This document shows positions 53,574-61,860 of a DNA stretch of 64,000 bases, in pieces. Made by a program: the position numbers and the translations under genes. Position 1 is the first letter of the stretch. The number at the start of each line of letters is the position of its first letter. The stretch spans positions 2,232,001 to 2,296,000 of the forward strand of contig CP066225.1 of assembly GCA_016350165.1 (NCBI GenBank), in the 5' to 3' direction. Source of the stretch: Planctomycetota bacterium. Lineage in GTDB: Bacteria; Planctomycetota; Phycisphaerae; Phycisphaerales; Phycisphaeraceae. A model generated the notes under the pieces. It was not told the origin of the DNA. It made no database searches and saw only the letters and a list, made by a program, of their open reading frames with translations.

Positions 53574-54362
53574 ATGAGTACGAAGCCGATTCGCGTAACG
53601 GTGTGGCATGAACATAAGCATGAGAAGCTGAATAAAACGGTTGCAGAGTTGTATCCGGATGGCATGCATGCGGTGATGAAAGATGCGATCGAAGAGATTC
53701 TGGGTGAAGAAGTGGTTGTGAGGACAGCTTTGCTGGAAGACCCGGAGCATGGGTTGACTGATGAGGTGCTTGCTGAGACGGATGTGATGACGTGGTGGGG
53801 CCACTGTGCTCACCATGAAGTGAAAGATGAGATTGTTGAGAAGGTACACAAGCGTGTGCTGGAAGGTATGGGGCTGGTGGTATTGCACTCAGGTCACTAT
53901 GCGAAGATCTTTAAGAAGCTGATGGGGACGAGCTGCTCACTGCGTTGGCGTGAAGCTGCGGAGAAGGAGCGTTTGTGGTGCGTGAATGCTGGGCACCCGA
54001 TTGCTGATGGTCTGGATGGTGAGTTCTTTGAGATTGCGAATACAGAGATGTATGGAGAGTACTTTGATATTCCGACGCCTGAAGAGACCGTTTTCATTTC
54101 ATGGTTTGAAGGTGGCGAGATTTTCAGGTCTTGCTGTGCTTGGACAAGAGGCAAGGGTAAGGTTGTGTACTTCCGCCCGGGTCATGAAACGTTTCCGATC
54201 TACTATCACAAGGACGTGAGGCGTGTGCTGGCGAATAGTGTGAAGTATGTTGCACCGAAGTCATCGGCACCAGTGAGAGTGTTTGATGCTCCATGTATTG
54301 CGGAGCCTTTGGAAGAAATCAAAGGTGACCACGAAGTGGATCAATCGATTCACGAACACTAA
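53574..54362 (+). CDS. ThuA-domain protein
   Basis: A 262-residue protein of the ThuA (trehalose utilisation-like, class I glutamine amidotransferase-like fold) family. Visible motifs: '[13 protein letters not shown]' at the start, '[14 protein letters not shown]', '[22 protein letters not shown]', '[15 protein letters not shown]' and '[19 protein letters not shown]'. Planctomycetes carry many ThuA proteins, usually next to sugar dehydrogenases; the biochemical role is not settled. I choose the ATG at 53574, which has GGAG seven bases upstream, over an in-frame start at 53532. Confidence 0.92.
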   Translation: MSTKPIRVTVWHEHKHEKLNKTVAELYPDGMHAVMKDAIEEILGEEVVVRTALLEDPEHGLTDEVLAETDVMTWWGHCAHHEVKDEIVEKVHKRVLEGMGLVVLHSGHYAKIFKKLMGTSCSLRWREAAEKERLWCVNAGHPIADGLDGEFFEIANTEMYGEYFDIPTPEETVFISWFEGGEIFRSCCAWTRGKGKVVYFRPGHETFPIYYHKDVRRVLANSVKYVAPKSSAPVRVFDAPCIAEPLEEIKGDHEVDQSIHEH

Positions 54363-54384
54363 ATTGAAGTAGAAAATAAACATG

Positions 54385-54425
54385 AAGCAGCTGCGAATCG
54401 ATTAGGTTTGCGGCTGCTTTTGTTT
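54385..54425 (+). terminator. terminator of the ThuA gene
   Basis: Stem AAGCAGC / GCTGCTT with a further pairing GCGAA/TTTGC inside, then TTTTGTTTT. Confidence 0.7.
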
Positions 54426-54481
54426 TATGATGAATGGCGGAAAAGGCAACGCGAGTACACTGAAAATAAAGGGTTTAGTAG

Positions 54482-54892
54482 ATGATCAAGCAACTGGCAC
54501 ACTTGTGCATATTGACGAAGGATCTTGAAAAGTCACGGTGGTTTTATTGTGAGGTCCTGGGGCTTGAAGAGGGGTTTGTGTTTAAGCGAGATGAGAAGCC
54601 GATTGGATTTTATGTGAAGCTGGGTGAGAACACGTTTATTGAAGTGTTTAAAGGTGAGGTTGTTGAGCAGGGGAATATTCGGCACATGGCGATTGAAGTG
54701 GAAGATATGGATGGGGTGATCGCGCGAATACGTGAGCATGGGGTTGAGGTTTCGAATAAGACGATGGGGGCGGATCACTCATGGCAAGCATGGGTGATTG
54801 ACCCGGATGGAAATGAGATTGAATTTCATGAGTACACAAAAGAATCACTTCAACTGCGCGGGGGCGTATGTCAGGTAAACTGGCAAGACTAA
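54482..54892 (+). CDS. VOC-family (glyoxalase-like) protein
   Basis: A 136-residue two-module vicinal oxygen chelate protein: 'LAHLCILTKDLEKSRWFYCEVLGL' has the first metal-ligand His, 'NTFIEVF' a Glu, 'IRHMAIEVEDMDGVIARI' the second His and 'WVIDPDGNEIEFHEY' the last Glu. All four ligand positions of glyoxalase-like enzymes are present. The reaction is unknown. The stop codon lies inside a copy of the dispersed palindrome. Confidence 0.9.
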   Translation: MIKQLAHLCILTKDLEKSRWFYCEVLGLEEGFVFKRDEKPIGFYVKLGENTFIEVFKGEVVEQGNIRHMAIEVEDMDGVIARIREHGVEVSNKTMGADHSWQAWVIDPDGNEIEFHEYTKESLQLRGGVCQVNWQD

Positions 54893-54903
54893 CTTGCGAA
54901 TAG
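54889..54903. repeat. dispersed 15-bp palindrome overlapping a stop codon
   Basis: CTAACTTGCGAATAG; its bases 2-4 are the TAA stop of the VOC gene. Confidence 0.55.
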
Positions 54904-54909
54904 ACATAC

Positions 54910-54941
54910 AAAAACCGCACGTCTTAATGATGTGCGGTTTT
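54910..54941 (+). terminator. terminator of the VOC gene
   Basis: 10-bp stem AAAACCGCAC / GTGCGGTTTT with an 11-base loop. Confidence 0.85.
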
Positions 54942-54961
54942 CTTTCTCTCTACGGAAAACA

Positions 54962-54976
54962 CTAATCGATGATTAG
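54962..54976. repeat. dispersed 15-bp palindrome overlapping a stop codon
   Basis: CTAATCGATGATTAG, almost perfectly symmetrical. On the minus strand it contains the TAA stop of the HTH/membrane protein gene. It lies 59 bases from the copy at the VOC stop. Confidence 0.65.
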
Positions 54977-56073
54977 AATCTTACATTTATATCTTCATCA
55001 AAAGCTTGTTGAAGTGCTTTGCGTGCTTTAGCGCTTTTTGCTTCAAGCTTTGATACTTTATCTTGCATGGCCTTGAGTTGATCACGAAGCTTGTCGTTTT
55101 CGTTTTGGAGTTGATGAGGCTTTACGTTGGGTTTATCCATTTGCATGAACTGATCGAAATCGGTTCGTGCTGTAACGCTATTTGGATTTGCGAGCTGATC
55201 TTCAAGTGAGAAGCCAGCGTTTGCACCGAATTCTTCCTGAGGCATTTCGTTTGAATCGATATCCATCGGCGTGTTCACGGTTGCTGCAGGCGCGGCCATG
55301 GCTGGTGCCGGGCCTGAGGAGGTGCCATTGCTGAAGGTGATACCACCGATACTTGCAACTGCGATAACAGCTGCGCTTGCCCATGCGAGATAACACATCT
55401 GACGCATGCGGTAAATGTGGTTATGCAGGATCGCAATTTTTTCGTTTGCTTCGTCTGCTTGTTTCTGTGCAAGAAGAACGCTTGCACCAGCGAGTTTCTG
55501 GAAACGACGTGCTTGTGCTTCTGGCGATACGTCTTCCTCTTCTTCTTGATCTTCGAGAAGATGTGAAGGCTTGAGGAATCCGGGACGGCCCATTGGCCAA
55601 CGTTCAGCTTCGGTTTGGCCTTGTGGGATTTCGTTCCATGGTTCTGCGTCGTCATCGTCTTCTGGTGTGCCGACGGCCTCGGATGGAAGTGGTGAGTATT
55701 TTTGGCCGCCAAGTACGTTTTGCGCGGCAGACTGTTCGGCTGGACGTGACTCGAACTGCTCTTCAGTTTCGACTTCAGCTGCAACAGGTTTTGCATTACG
55801 GCTTACAGGGCGCATACGGTTCTGTTGTGGTGCAGCTTCGATATGTTCTGAAACAGCTGAACGTTTTTCGATAGGCGTTTGGCTGACTTCGAGTATGAGG
55901 CCGAGACCAAGTTGATCTTCTGTGCCTTCTTCGAAGTAAACCTTAACTTCACGGCGGTTGCCTTCGCCTTGTCGCCATTCGACGAGATTGCCTGAGATTC
56001 GACGACGGACGGTACTGGCACTAACGCCAAGCGCTGATGCTGCGTGTTCAACTGATAACCATTTGCTAATCAT
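54973..56073 (-). CDS. membrane-tethered HTH protein with coiled coil
   Basis: A 366-residue protein with an unusual order: N-terminal helix-turn-helix of the MerR/excisionase type (residues 1-40, 'WLSVEHAASALGVSASTVRRRI'), a long acidic low-complexity linker, one membrane segment near residues 225-245 ('CYLAWASAAVIAVASIGGI'), then a Pro/Ala stretch and a C-terminal coiled coil near residues 318-360. I start it at 56073, where GAGGGG lies five bases upstream; the longer frame to 56211 has no such site. It may link DNA or gene regulation to an envelope signal. Function unknown. Confidence 0.75.
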   Translation of the reverse strand: MISKWLSVEHAASALGVSASTVRRRISGNLVEWRQGEGNRREVKVYFEEGTEDQLGLGLILEVSQTPIEKRSAVSEHIEAAPQQNRMRPVSRNAKPVAAEVETEEQFESRPAEQSAAQNVLGGQKYSPLPSEAVGTPEDDDDAEPWNEIPQGQTEAERWPMGRPGFLKPSHLLEDQEEEEDVSPEAQARRFQKLAGASVLLAQKQADEANEKIAILHNHIYRMRQMCYLAWASAAVIAVASIGGITFSNGTSSGPAPAMAAPAATVNTPMDIDSNEMPQEEFGANAGFSLEDQLANPNSVTARTDFDQFMQMDKPNVKPHQLQNENDKLRDQLKAMQDKVSKLEAKSAKARKALQQAFDEDINVRF

Positions 56074-56413
56074 CGGACCCCTCTTCTTCCAAGAATAAAT
56101 GGGTGACCTGAATCGAGTCGCTACTGTTCTGCGGACATGTAGAGATATTGCGGCAGATGTAGGGACGTAATATTTTGTCTTGCCGGTGTTGTACGCTGCG
56201 ATATTGACCACTCAGATATAGTGCAGTCCGGCATGACTGAGGTAACGTTTCAGTGTTTAAGTTCGGCAGGATGGGAGGGCCGCTTCAAGACGTGATGCGA
56301 TTCCAAATAAACTTCTGAAAATTCTATGTTATTGATGCAGTTCGTAACGGTTATTCGGACTAGGCAAACTTGCTGAGGTTATATGAGAATGCTCTGGAAT
56401 TTTAAGTGAACAT

Positions 56414-56510
56414 AAAAAAAACGAGCCCTCAGCCGAAGCCGAGGACTCGAGGGGGGGGATCAAATTTAAGGCGACTGCGTCGTTCACTTATTTAAGAACG
56501 GAGTCGCATT
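56414..56510 (-). ncRNA. candidate small RNA with 3' terminator
   Basis: On the minus strand a hairpin with outer stem GCGACT / AGTCGC and inner CGTTC / GAACG (56471-56507) is followed by a strong terminator (stem CGAGTCCTCGGC-TTCG-GCTGAGGGCTCG, 56422-56449) and eight T. No protein gene ends near it; the nearest minus-strand stop is 400 bases away. This is the form expected of an independent small RNA or a long 3' untranslated region. The 5' end is not defined. Confidence 0.45.
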
Positions 56511-56908
56511 TAACATCTTAGGGGTTAACCCTCAAGACAGGAATATGATATATGAATTTGAGATTAAATCAACTGCTAGATTTGGGATTTAAAGCTTTTT
56601 TTTATTTTTATTCTGAGCTTCTGAGCAGATAGGCAGAAGTAGGCAACAGATTTTTTACTTAAAACCAGTGTTTGCTAAGTCACGTGAATATGAGCAACTT
56701 TAAGCTCTGAGTGAGTTAACTTCCTTTCGACCAAGGTTATATAAGCCTCGTATCGCGATGAAGTGAATACATAAGTCTGAAAGTACTGCGTTTACGGATT
56801 GCTGAATTTGCTGAGCAGGATCGAGATAAAATTATTTTCGATCAAAATAAGTTATCCCCAAAAAAGTACCGCATATGGAACCGGAGCCTGTTATTGAGAG
56901 CTTGAGAT

Positions 56909-57229
56909 TCACTTATCTGATGTCTTGAGATTGAGAATCGAATTTCCCATTCCAGATGATTGAGGGTCACGGAGTTTGGGCTCTGCACGCGTATTTTTGT
57001 GCGAACGATCGTCAATATTGTGCACCTGATAGAGGATATCTTCGAGGTGATGAATCTCGTTGGTGATGCGTTCTGACTCGGTTTTGTAGGTTGGCTGTAG
57101 TGCGGTCTGAGGCATGTTGGTTTCAGGGTGGAGTGCATGTTTAAGCCAAATATCGTTATGCATTGTAAATGGGACGGAATTGTAAATAGTTCCGCTAATT
57201 GCTTTCATATTGTTTTGGTTTTTGTCCAT
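56909..57229 (-). CDS. small hypothetical protein
   Basis: A 106-residue hydrophilic protein, not recognised. It has a good ribosome site (AGGAG seven bases before the ATG), which is the main reason to accept it. The sequence is Asn/His/Thr-rich with a helical middle ('ESERITNEIHHLEDILYQVH'). No signal peptide or membrane segment is present. The region between it and the HTH gene holds only the candidate small RNA. Confidence 0.5.
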   Translation of the reverse strand: MDKNQNNMKAISGTIYNSVPFTMHNDIWLKHALHPETNMPQTALQPTYKTESERITNEIHHLEDILYQVHNIDDRSHKNTRAEPKLRDPQSSGMGNSILNLKTSDK

Positions 57230-57423
57230 TTTTCTTCTCCTGTGTGCATGAAGCCAGTTAATGAGTTTTGGCTTTTATAGCGTCTAAGTGCTAATGGAAA
57301 AACCAGCATCGTCAGATAGACAATGCTGGCCAGGAGGGATTTGGTGCTAGTCTGTTCTACTGCCTGTGACACCAACACCAAACAAACAAGGAGACGCCAA
57401 ATTTCAATTACATTGATGCGCAT
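57205..57423 (-). CDS. possible small membrane protein
   Basis: A 72-codon ORF with two hydrophobic stretches ('LLVCLVLVSQAV', 'LLASIVYLTMLVFPLAL') and a basic C-terminus. It overlaps the start of the next gene by 25 bases in another frame. No ribosome site is seen before its ATG. It may be translationally coupled or not real. Confidence 0.3.
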   Translation of the reverse strand: MRINVIEIWRLLVCLVLVSQAVEQTSTKSLLASIVYLTMLVFPLALRRYKSQNSLTGFMHTGEEKWTKTKTI

Positions 57424-57451
57424 TGCGATAATCGCAATTTGAACTGAAGCT

Positions 57452-57466
57452 CTAATGATTGATTAG
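57452..57466. repeat. dispersed 15-bp palindrome (intergenic copy)
   Basis: CTAATGATTGATTAG in the promoter region of the small membrane protein ORF. Confidence 0.6.
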
Positions 57467-57784
57467 GGTGCGTTTCAGTTCTGCGGATCAAGCAACACTC
57501 AACACACGATTGGGAAGGTCTTATGCATTCCTGCAAGCGACTATCTGTCGCGACAATAAACTCTTTTTATTTTCCAATTACGGTTCATTTAGTACCGTGT
57601 TATCTCTTTGAATTCACTGAATAATAGGGGTGCTACCTAGCAAGGTCTAGCGATTACATGTAAAAATAATTCGTTTATATGGGGAAGGGTTTATTTCGCA
57701 TAATAATAGCTTTTAGGCTGTATTTTTAGTTCTTTTGAATATTTAAATCGTTTGAAAATTATGTGACTATTGATGATTTATATG

Positions 57785-57819
57785 CAAAAAACAAACGCTG
57801 CGAGCGACCACAGCGTTTG
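57785..57819 (-). terminator. terminator of the first array gene
   Basis: 9-bp stem CAAACGCTG / CAGCGTTTG with T following on the minus strand. Confidence 0.85.
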
Positions 57820-57864
57820 CGTAACATGAGTCAAATTATTCAGTTTCACTTTCATTAACTGATT

Positions 57865-58548
57865 TTAATGGCTTCGTTTTTTCCGTCGATCGAAAGCGAT
57901 TGCGAGCACACCTAAAGAGACAAGAACAACTGTGCCGGGTTCCGGCACGGTAACGAAGCGTGCAAAGAGAGAGAAGTCATTGTTTGAGTATGCACTTTTG
58001 GTTTTGAGCTCTGAATACTTGTCAGATTTACCATCCCACTTAAGACCAGTAAGTTCAACAGCGTATTTCGCTTCATCGATTGCAAATGTTTCTTTTGAAA
58101 GTAAGTTTTCGGGTAGCTTAATGTAGTCGCCGTTGGTGCCGGCTGAATCTACAAAAAGCAGATCGAAAGTCAATTTATCTTCAGCTAAATAGGGTTGAAG
58201 GAAGTCGAAGTTAACGCCGAGTTCAAACGTGGTTGGCGCTGTGTTATCGATTGTTTTGCCATTCCAGAAATTGAAGAACGACATTTCAAACTCTTCACCG
58301 ACATTTACATCGATTGGGCTGTATCGATACTTAGTTTGAAGGGTATCTTCAATGGTATAGCCGGGGTATTGATTTTGCCCCAGTCTGAGGCCATGGCTAT
58401 TACCGAAGGATTTGAAGACGCTTGCAGGATTCTGCTCCTGATCAACGTTGAGTGTTGATTCTTCAATTCGCCCTTTAAACGTGCTTGCGTGGAGTGGTGC
58501 GGCAGCAACAAGCGCAGTTGCCGCGGTACATATTAGTGTGCGATTCAT
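57865..58548 (-). CDS. PEP-CTERM protein, THxN-like array member 1
   Basis: A 227-residue exported protein: signal peptide ('AATALVAAAPLHAS'), a domain related to the next genes (the segment 'GLRLGQNQYPGYTIEDT' matches 'GLRLGENPAPNYTVEDT' in member 2, and 'FFNFWNGKTI' takes the place of the THWN motif) and a C-terminal 'VPEPGTVVLVSLGVLAIAF' with 'DRRKK'. It is predicted to be sorted to the surface by exosortase. It lies on the minus strand at the end of a seven-gene array, each with its own terminator or promoter gap. Confidence 0.9.
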   Translation of the reverse strand: MNRTLICTAATALVAAAPLHASTFKGRIEESTLNVDQEQNPASVFKSFGNSHGLRLGQNQYPGYTIEDTLQTKYRYSPIDVNVGEEFEMSFFNFWNGKTIDNTAPTTFELGVNFDFLQPYLAEDKLTFDLLFVDSAGTNGDYIKLPENLLSKETFAIDEAKYAVELTGLKWDGKSDKYSELKTKSAYSNNDFSLFARFVTVPEPGTVVLVSLGVLAIAFDRRKKRSH

Positions 58549-58704
58549 AATTCTATCCTGGATACGGTGTTTGTTGTATCACTCAAAAAGGTAAGAAATA
58601 ACCTGATGAGAAGGGAATTGAATTATGGGTATTACTTAATTTGTACATATGTATGAGGCGCATATGAGGTTTGGAACGGTTAGCTAAAGCGATGCCCTAC
58701 TTGT

Positions 58705-58719
58705 CTAATCTAGTGTTAG
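58705..58719. repeat. dispersed 15-bp palindrome (intergenic copy)
   Basis: CTAATCTAGTGTTAG between array members 1 and 2, next to the terminator of member 2. Confidence 0.55.
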
Positions 58720-58728
58720 ATACAGCAA

Positions 58729-58763
58729 TAAAAAACCGTTGATATGACTATCATATCAACGGT
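58729..58763 (-). terminator. terminator of array member 2
   Basis: Perfect 13-bp stem ACCGTTGATATGA / TCATATCAACGGT with a CTA loop and T on the minus strand. Confidence 0.92.
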
Positions 58764-58838
58764 CGGAATCCTCTTAATTTTGCCTGAAAAATGTCAGGCA
58801 ACCGGTTGCGCGGCATTTACATAGTTGTGCAACTACAG

Positions 58839-59546
58839 TTATTGAGTTGCGCGTTTGTTTCGGTTTCTGCGAAGCGACAGAAGGCTAAGTCCTGCAAGGC
58901 CGAATGCCGCAGCGGCTGGTGTTGGTACTGTTGAAGGAATTTCAACAAACTGTCCATAGACACCAGTTTTTGAGTTCGTGTATTCAGTACCTGTAATGAA
59001 GTCAGCATTGAGGTTGCCTGGATTTTGGCCAAAGCCAAGAAGTTCCAAAGCGTATGTGGTTCCATTGATTTCGAAGGTTTGCTGCGAAAGTGCTGAGTCA
59101 GGTATTGAGTAAACATCGCTTGCAGTCCCATCACCCTGTGTGTAGTTCACATCAAAGGTAAAGGTCTGATTACCTGCAGCACCAAGATCAAGGTTTACGT
59201 TAAAGACGATGGAATCAGGTGAGGTACCTTCGACAGTTCTGCCATTCCAGTGGGTGACGCCACCGATTTGGAAAGCTTCACTTTCATCAACATCGACGGG
59301 GTAATAGCCATAGAGAGATTGGCTTGTATCCTCAACGGTGTAGTTTGGTGCAGGATTTTCGCCTAAGCGCAGTCCGCGATCAGAGAACTGGTCGTAGACC
59401 GCGTTTGGGTTTGCTTCGTCATTGATATCGAATGTAAGCTCTGACCTGCCGTTAAAGGTTGCTGCTGAAAGCGTTGAAGCACCAACAACAACAACAGCGG
59501 CGGCAAGTGCAAAGAAGATATTTCTATGTAGGTGTTTGATTTTCAT
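58839..59546 (-). CDS. THxN-family PEP-CTERM protein, array member 2
   Basis: A 235-residue exported protein. Signal peptide ends near 'STLSAATF'. The family motif THxN is present as 'GVTHWNGRTV' (residues ~90-99). The beta-rich domain includes 'TFEINGTTYALELLGFGQNP', a strand pair shared by all array members. The C-terminus 'VPTPAAAAFGLAGLSLLSL' with 'RRNRNKR' is the VPTP variant of the PEP-CTERM signal. This is the best-preserved member of the array. Confidence 0.93.
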   Translation of the reverse strand: MKIKHLHRNIFFALAAAVVVVGASTLSAATFNGRSELTFDINDEANPNAVYDQFSDRGLRLGENPAPNYTVEDTSQSLYGYYPVDVDESEAFQIGGVTHWNGRTVEGTSPDSIVFNVNLDLGAAGNQTFTFDVNYTQGDGTASDVYSIPDSALSQQTFEINGTTYALELLGFGQNPGNLNADFITGTEYTNSKTGVYGQFVEIPSTVPTPAAAAFGLAGLSLLSLRRNRNKRATQ

Positions 59547-59628
59547 GTGTCATCTCCCTTCCTGTGTACTAAGGGTAATACTATGCGCGAAATAGCTAGT
59601 GGACTACGTATTCGCATGTGTGGGTTAT

Positions 59629-60357
59629 TTAATGGGGTTTTTGTACGGCGATTAAACCAAGAACAGTGAAAGGCACGGCCAAAGTAATGGGGAATGTGTC
59701 TTGCGGGTCGGTAATATCTACAAACTCTGCATAGATCGTTTCAGTGTTATGCGTGACCTGATGCATTTGCGTTGAAAGCGTAAGGTTTTTGGGATCTTTA
59801 CCGAAGCCAAGCAATCGCATGGCGAAGACACGGCCGTTGAAATCGCAGCAACAACGTGACATAGCATTTCTTTTGATGAACATTGTGTCACGGCCAGAAT
59901 GATTGTTGCGACTTTCAAGTGAGAAAGTAAAAACACGGCGATCAAGCACCGGGTGATCGAATTGCAACGTCACGGTCAGGTCGATCTCTTCGCGTTCAGC
60001 CGGGTTGTGGTAGTGGCTGATGCGACCGACTTCGAAAGCAACCGTTTTGGTTCGCATTGCCGAGATGTCTGGGGGTAGCGTCATCATTGTCGGAAACTTG
60101 TAGTTTGTACTTGATGCTGAGTCCCTGTTTAGTTTGTCATCAAGCTGGTTAATAGATGCAGCCAATCCGACCGTCTTGTTTGAGTGATTTAATCCCTGTT
60201 TAGCGTGAATACTTTTGGGGGTTGTTCCTTGATCACTCTTGGGGAATATTAGGGAGATCACGGATTTATGTCCATGAAACGACGTAAAAAAACTACGATT
60301 CTGTCGTAAATGTTCGGCAGCAGTGATTTTCATCGTTTCATTGGTACAGTCATACAT
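59629..60357 (-). CDS. degenerate THxN-like protein, array member 3
   Basis: A 242-residue protein (or 234 from the ATG at 60333). The C-terminal half matches the array domain ('EVGRISHYHNPAERE' in the place of THxN, 'GRVFAMRLLGFGKDPKNL'), but the N-terminus has no obvious signal peptide and the C-terminal 'FPITLAVPFTVLGLIAVQ' lacks both the PEP and the arginine cluster. It contains an unusual Cys cluster ('SRCCCDF'). It looks like a decaying or re-purposed copy. Confidence 0.65.
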   Translation of the reverse strand: MYDCTNETMKITAAEHLRQNRSFFTSFHGHKSVISLIFPKSDQGTTPKSIHAKQGLNHSNKTVGLAASINQLDDKLNRDSASSTNYKFPTMMTLPPDISAMRTKTVAFEVGRISHYHNPAEREEIDLTVTLQFDHPVLDRRVFTFSLESRNNHSGRDTMFIKRNAMSRCCCDFNGRVFAMRLLGFGKDPKNLTLSTQMHQVTHNTETIYAEFVDITDPQDTFPITLAVPFTVLGLIAVQKPH

Positions 60358-60402
60358 TAGATTAGAGATCCGATACTAAAGTCGTGAAAGTTGCGTGTTC
60401 GT

Positions 60403-61050
60403 TTATGCTGGTACCAAGCTGGCTATAAGATTTATGTGACGCCACGCTGGCGGGTCATTGGGGTCGAGTTTTTCAAATGGACTTGTTGCTTGATCAATGG
60501 TTTGTGTTGCTGTGATTTTGATGTGGTAGGTGGAGCCGTTGAGAATAATCGGTGATGGTGCGAGGTACTGCTTTTGATCAGCAAGTGATTGAATGAGTTT
60601 TCCAGCAGGAATGACGAGTGAGAAACTCTGATCAGCCGGCTTGGTTAAAAACATACTGACGGTGAGTTTTAGGTCATTGCGTTGATTAGAAGTTAATGGA
60701 CGTGCCACGTATGAAGAGATTGTGCCGATATAAAAAGGCTTATTTTCTTTCGCTGAAATTGGTTTCATACCTGACGATGTTTGCAAAATTGTTGAGTTAC
60801 GAGTGATACTGAATTGCGTATCAAGGAAAAGCGTTTCACTTGAAAGTGCTTTCCAATTCTGCGCATCTGATTTCACGTTCTTGTACCAGTGCGTTTGCGT
60901 ACCAACAGGAATGCTTGAGCTAAGAGAGATTGTTACAACACCTTGAAAAGGCAGCATCTTTGTATAATTCCAAGCGCAGAATAGGCCCAATATCGCCAAT
61001 AAGACGAAGGGTGTTGTGTAAATCAGCTTGGTACGTTTAATGAGATTCAT
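60403..61050 (-). CDS. membrane-anchored array-related protein, member 4, no sorting signal
   Basis: A 215-residue protein with an N-terminal membrane segment ('PFVLLAILGLFCAWNY') and a beta-rich domain distantly related to the array ('FYIGTISSYVARPLTSNQR', 'PIILNGSTYHIKITATQ'). The PEP-CTERM tail is absent: the protein ends right after the domain. Its relation to the array is inferred from order and a few matching segments. Confidence 0.6.
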   Translation of the reverse strand: MNLIKRTKLIYTTPFVLLAILGLFCAWNYTKMLPFQGVVTISLSSSIPVGTQTHWYKNVKSDAQNWKALSSETLFLDTQFSITRNSTILQTSSGMKPISAKENKPFYIGTISSYVARPLTSNQRNDLKLTVSMFLTKPADQSFSLVIPAGKLIQSLADQKQYLAPSPIILNGSTYHIKITATQTIDQATSPFEKLDPNDPPAWRHINLIASLVPA

Positions 61051-61057
61051 GACTTTA

Positions 61058-61089
61058 AAAAGACGCGGTTGACGTTAATCAACCCCGTC
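61058..61089 (-). terminator. terminator of array member 5
   Basis: 11-bp stem GACGCGGTTGA / TCAACCCCGTC with one mismatch, then TTTTT on the minus strand. Confidence 0.8.
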
Positions 61090-61134
61090 TTATCTCTATG
61101 TGTGTGATCTGGTTTTATTTCTCTATTTTTTATT

Positions 61135-61860
61135 TCACGCATTGCGGCGTTTTCTTTTTTGAACTAACAACAACGCACAAAGTGAAGCTGCTGTCATCAT
61201 CCCTGTACTTGGAAGAGGCACGACAGTTGGAATAAACTGGAAATACAGATCCGCTTCGCTAACTGAATCAAATTCAGCGATCAGTTCTTTGGAGAGATCG
61301 TTAGAATCGTCGCCAAAACCAAGCAGTTGTAACTGATATTCAACGCCATCGATTGTGACGATAGCATCTGCGGTATCGTCTGTGATGATGACAGATTGTG
61401 TGCCGTCATTATTCATTTCGAATTCAAGTTCGAAGACGAATTCTTCTGCGATACCTGGAATGTTGATTGTCATGTCAAAGGAATCAACCATTGTGTCAGG
61501 ATCGACATCGCCGGCATAGAAGTAGAATTCTGCGCCTTTGAATGCTTCTGTGACATCAGTGTTACTTCTGATGTATAAACCATTAACACGTGCGACTGTT
61601 GGTGGATCATAATAATGGCTGGGCTTGCCGTTATAGATTATTTCACCGACACCTGTATGAGGCGCTTCCTGCCAAGTTGCGTTTGGATTTTCGTTTGAAT
61701 CAACATCAAAGTGTGTATATGTGTAACCACCGCTAATGGATGCAGCAATAACGCGTGAGCAAGGCATTGCGTTCATAAAAAGAAACGTCACCAGTGGAAT
61801 CAATAAAAGCTTGATTCGTATGTACGACAAGTTTTCGGTGTTGGCAAGTAATGTCAGCAT
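61135..61860 (-). CDS. THxN-like protein, array member 5, VPLP-type tail
   Basis: A 241-residue exported protein (start at the ATG at 61860; an in-frame GTG lies five codons earlier). Signal segment 'LLLIPLVTFLFMNAMP'. The array domain shows 'GVGEIIYNGKPSHYYDP', 'FKGAEFYFYAG' and 'GVEYQLQLLGFGDDSND'. The tail 'VVPLPSTGMMTAASLCALLL' with 'QKRKRR' is a diverged PEP-CTERM signal. Members 5-7 are closer to each other than to members 1 and 2. Confidence 0.82.
   Translation of the reverse strand: MLTLLANTENLSYIRIKLLLIPLVTFLFMNAMPCSRVIAASISGGYTYTHFDVDSNENPNATWQEAPHTGVGEIIYNGKPSHYYDPPTVARVNGLYIRSNTDVTEAFKGAEFYFYAGDVDPDTMVDSFDMTINIPGIAEEFVFELEFEMNNDGTQSVIITDDTADAIVTIDGVEYQLQLLGFGDDSNDLSKELIAEFDSVSEADLYFQFIPTVVPLPSTGMMTAASLCALLLVQKRKRRNA

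Larger units (their letters stand above)
57424..57864. other. gene-free AT-rich stretch
   Basis: About 440 AT-rich bases between the small ORF and the PEP-CTERM array. It contains a copy of the dispersed palindrome (57452-57466) and the terminator of the first array gene. Nothing else is recognised. Confidence 0.5.

Noticed and set aside
53280-53888. 202-codon minus-strand ORF
   Set aside because: It is antisense to the ThuA gene and its upstream region; the translation is His/Pro/Phe-rich without any family features, while the plus strand has clear ThuA motifs.
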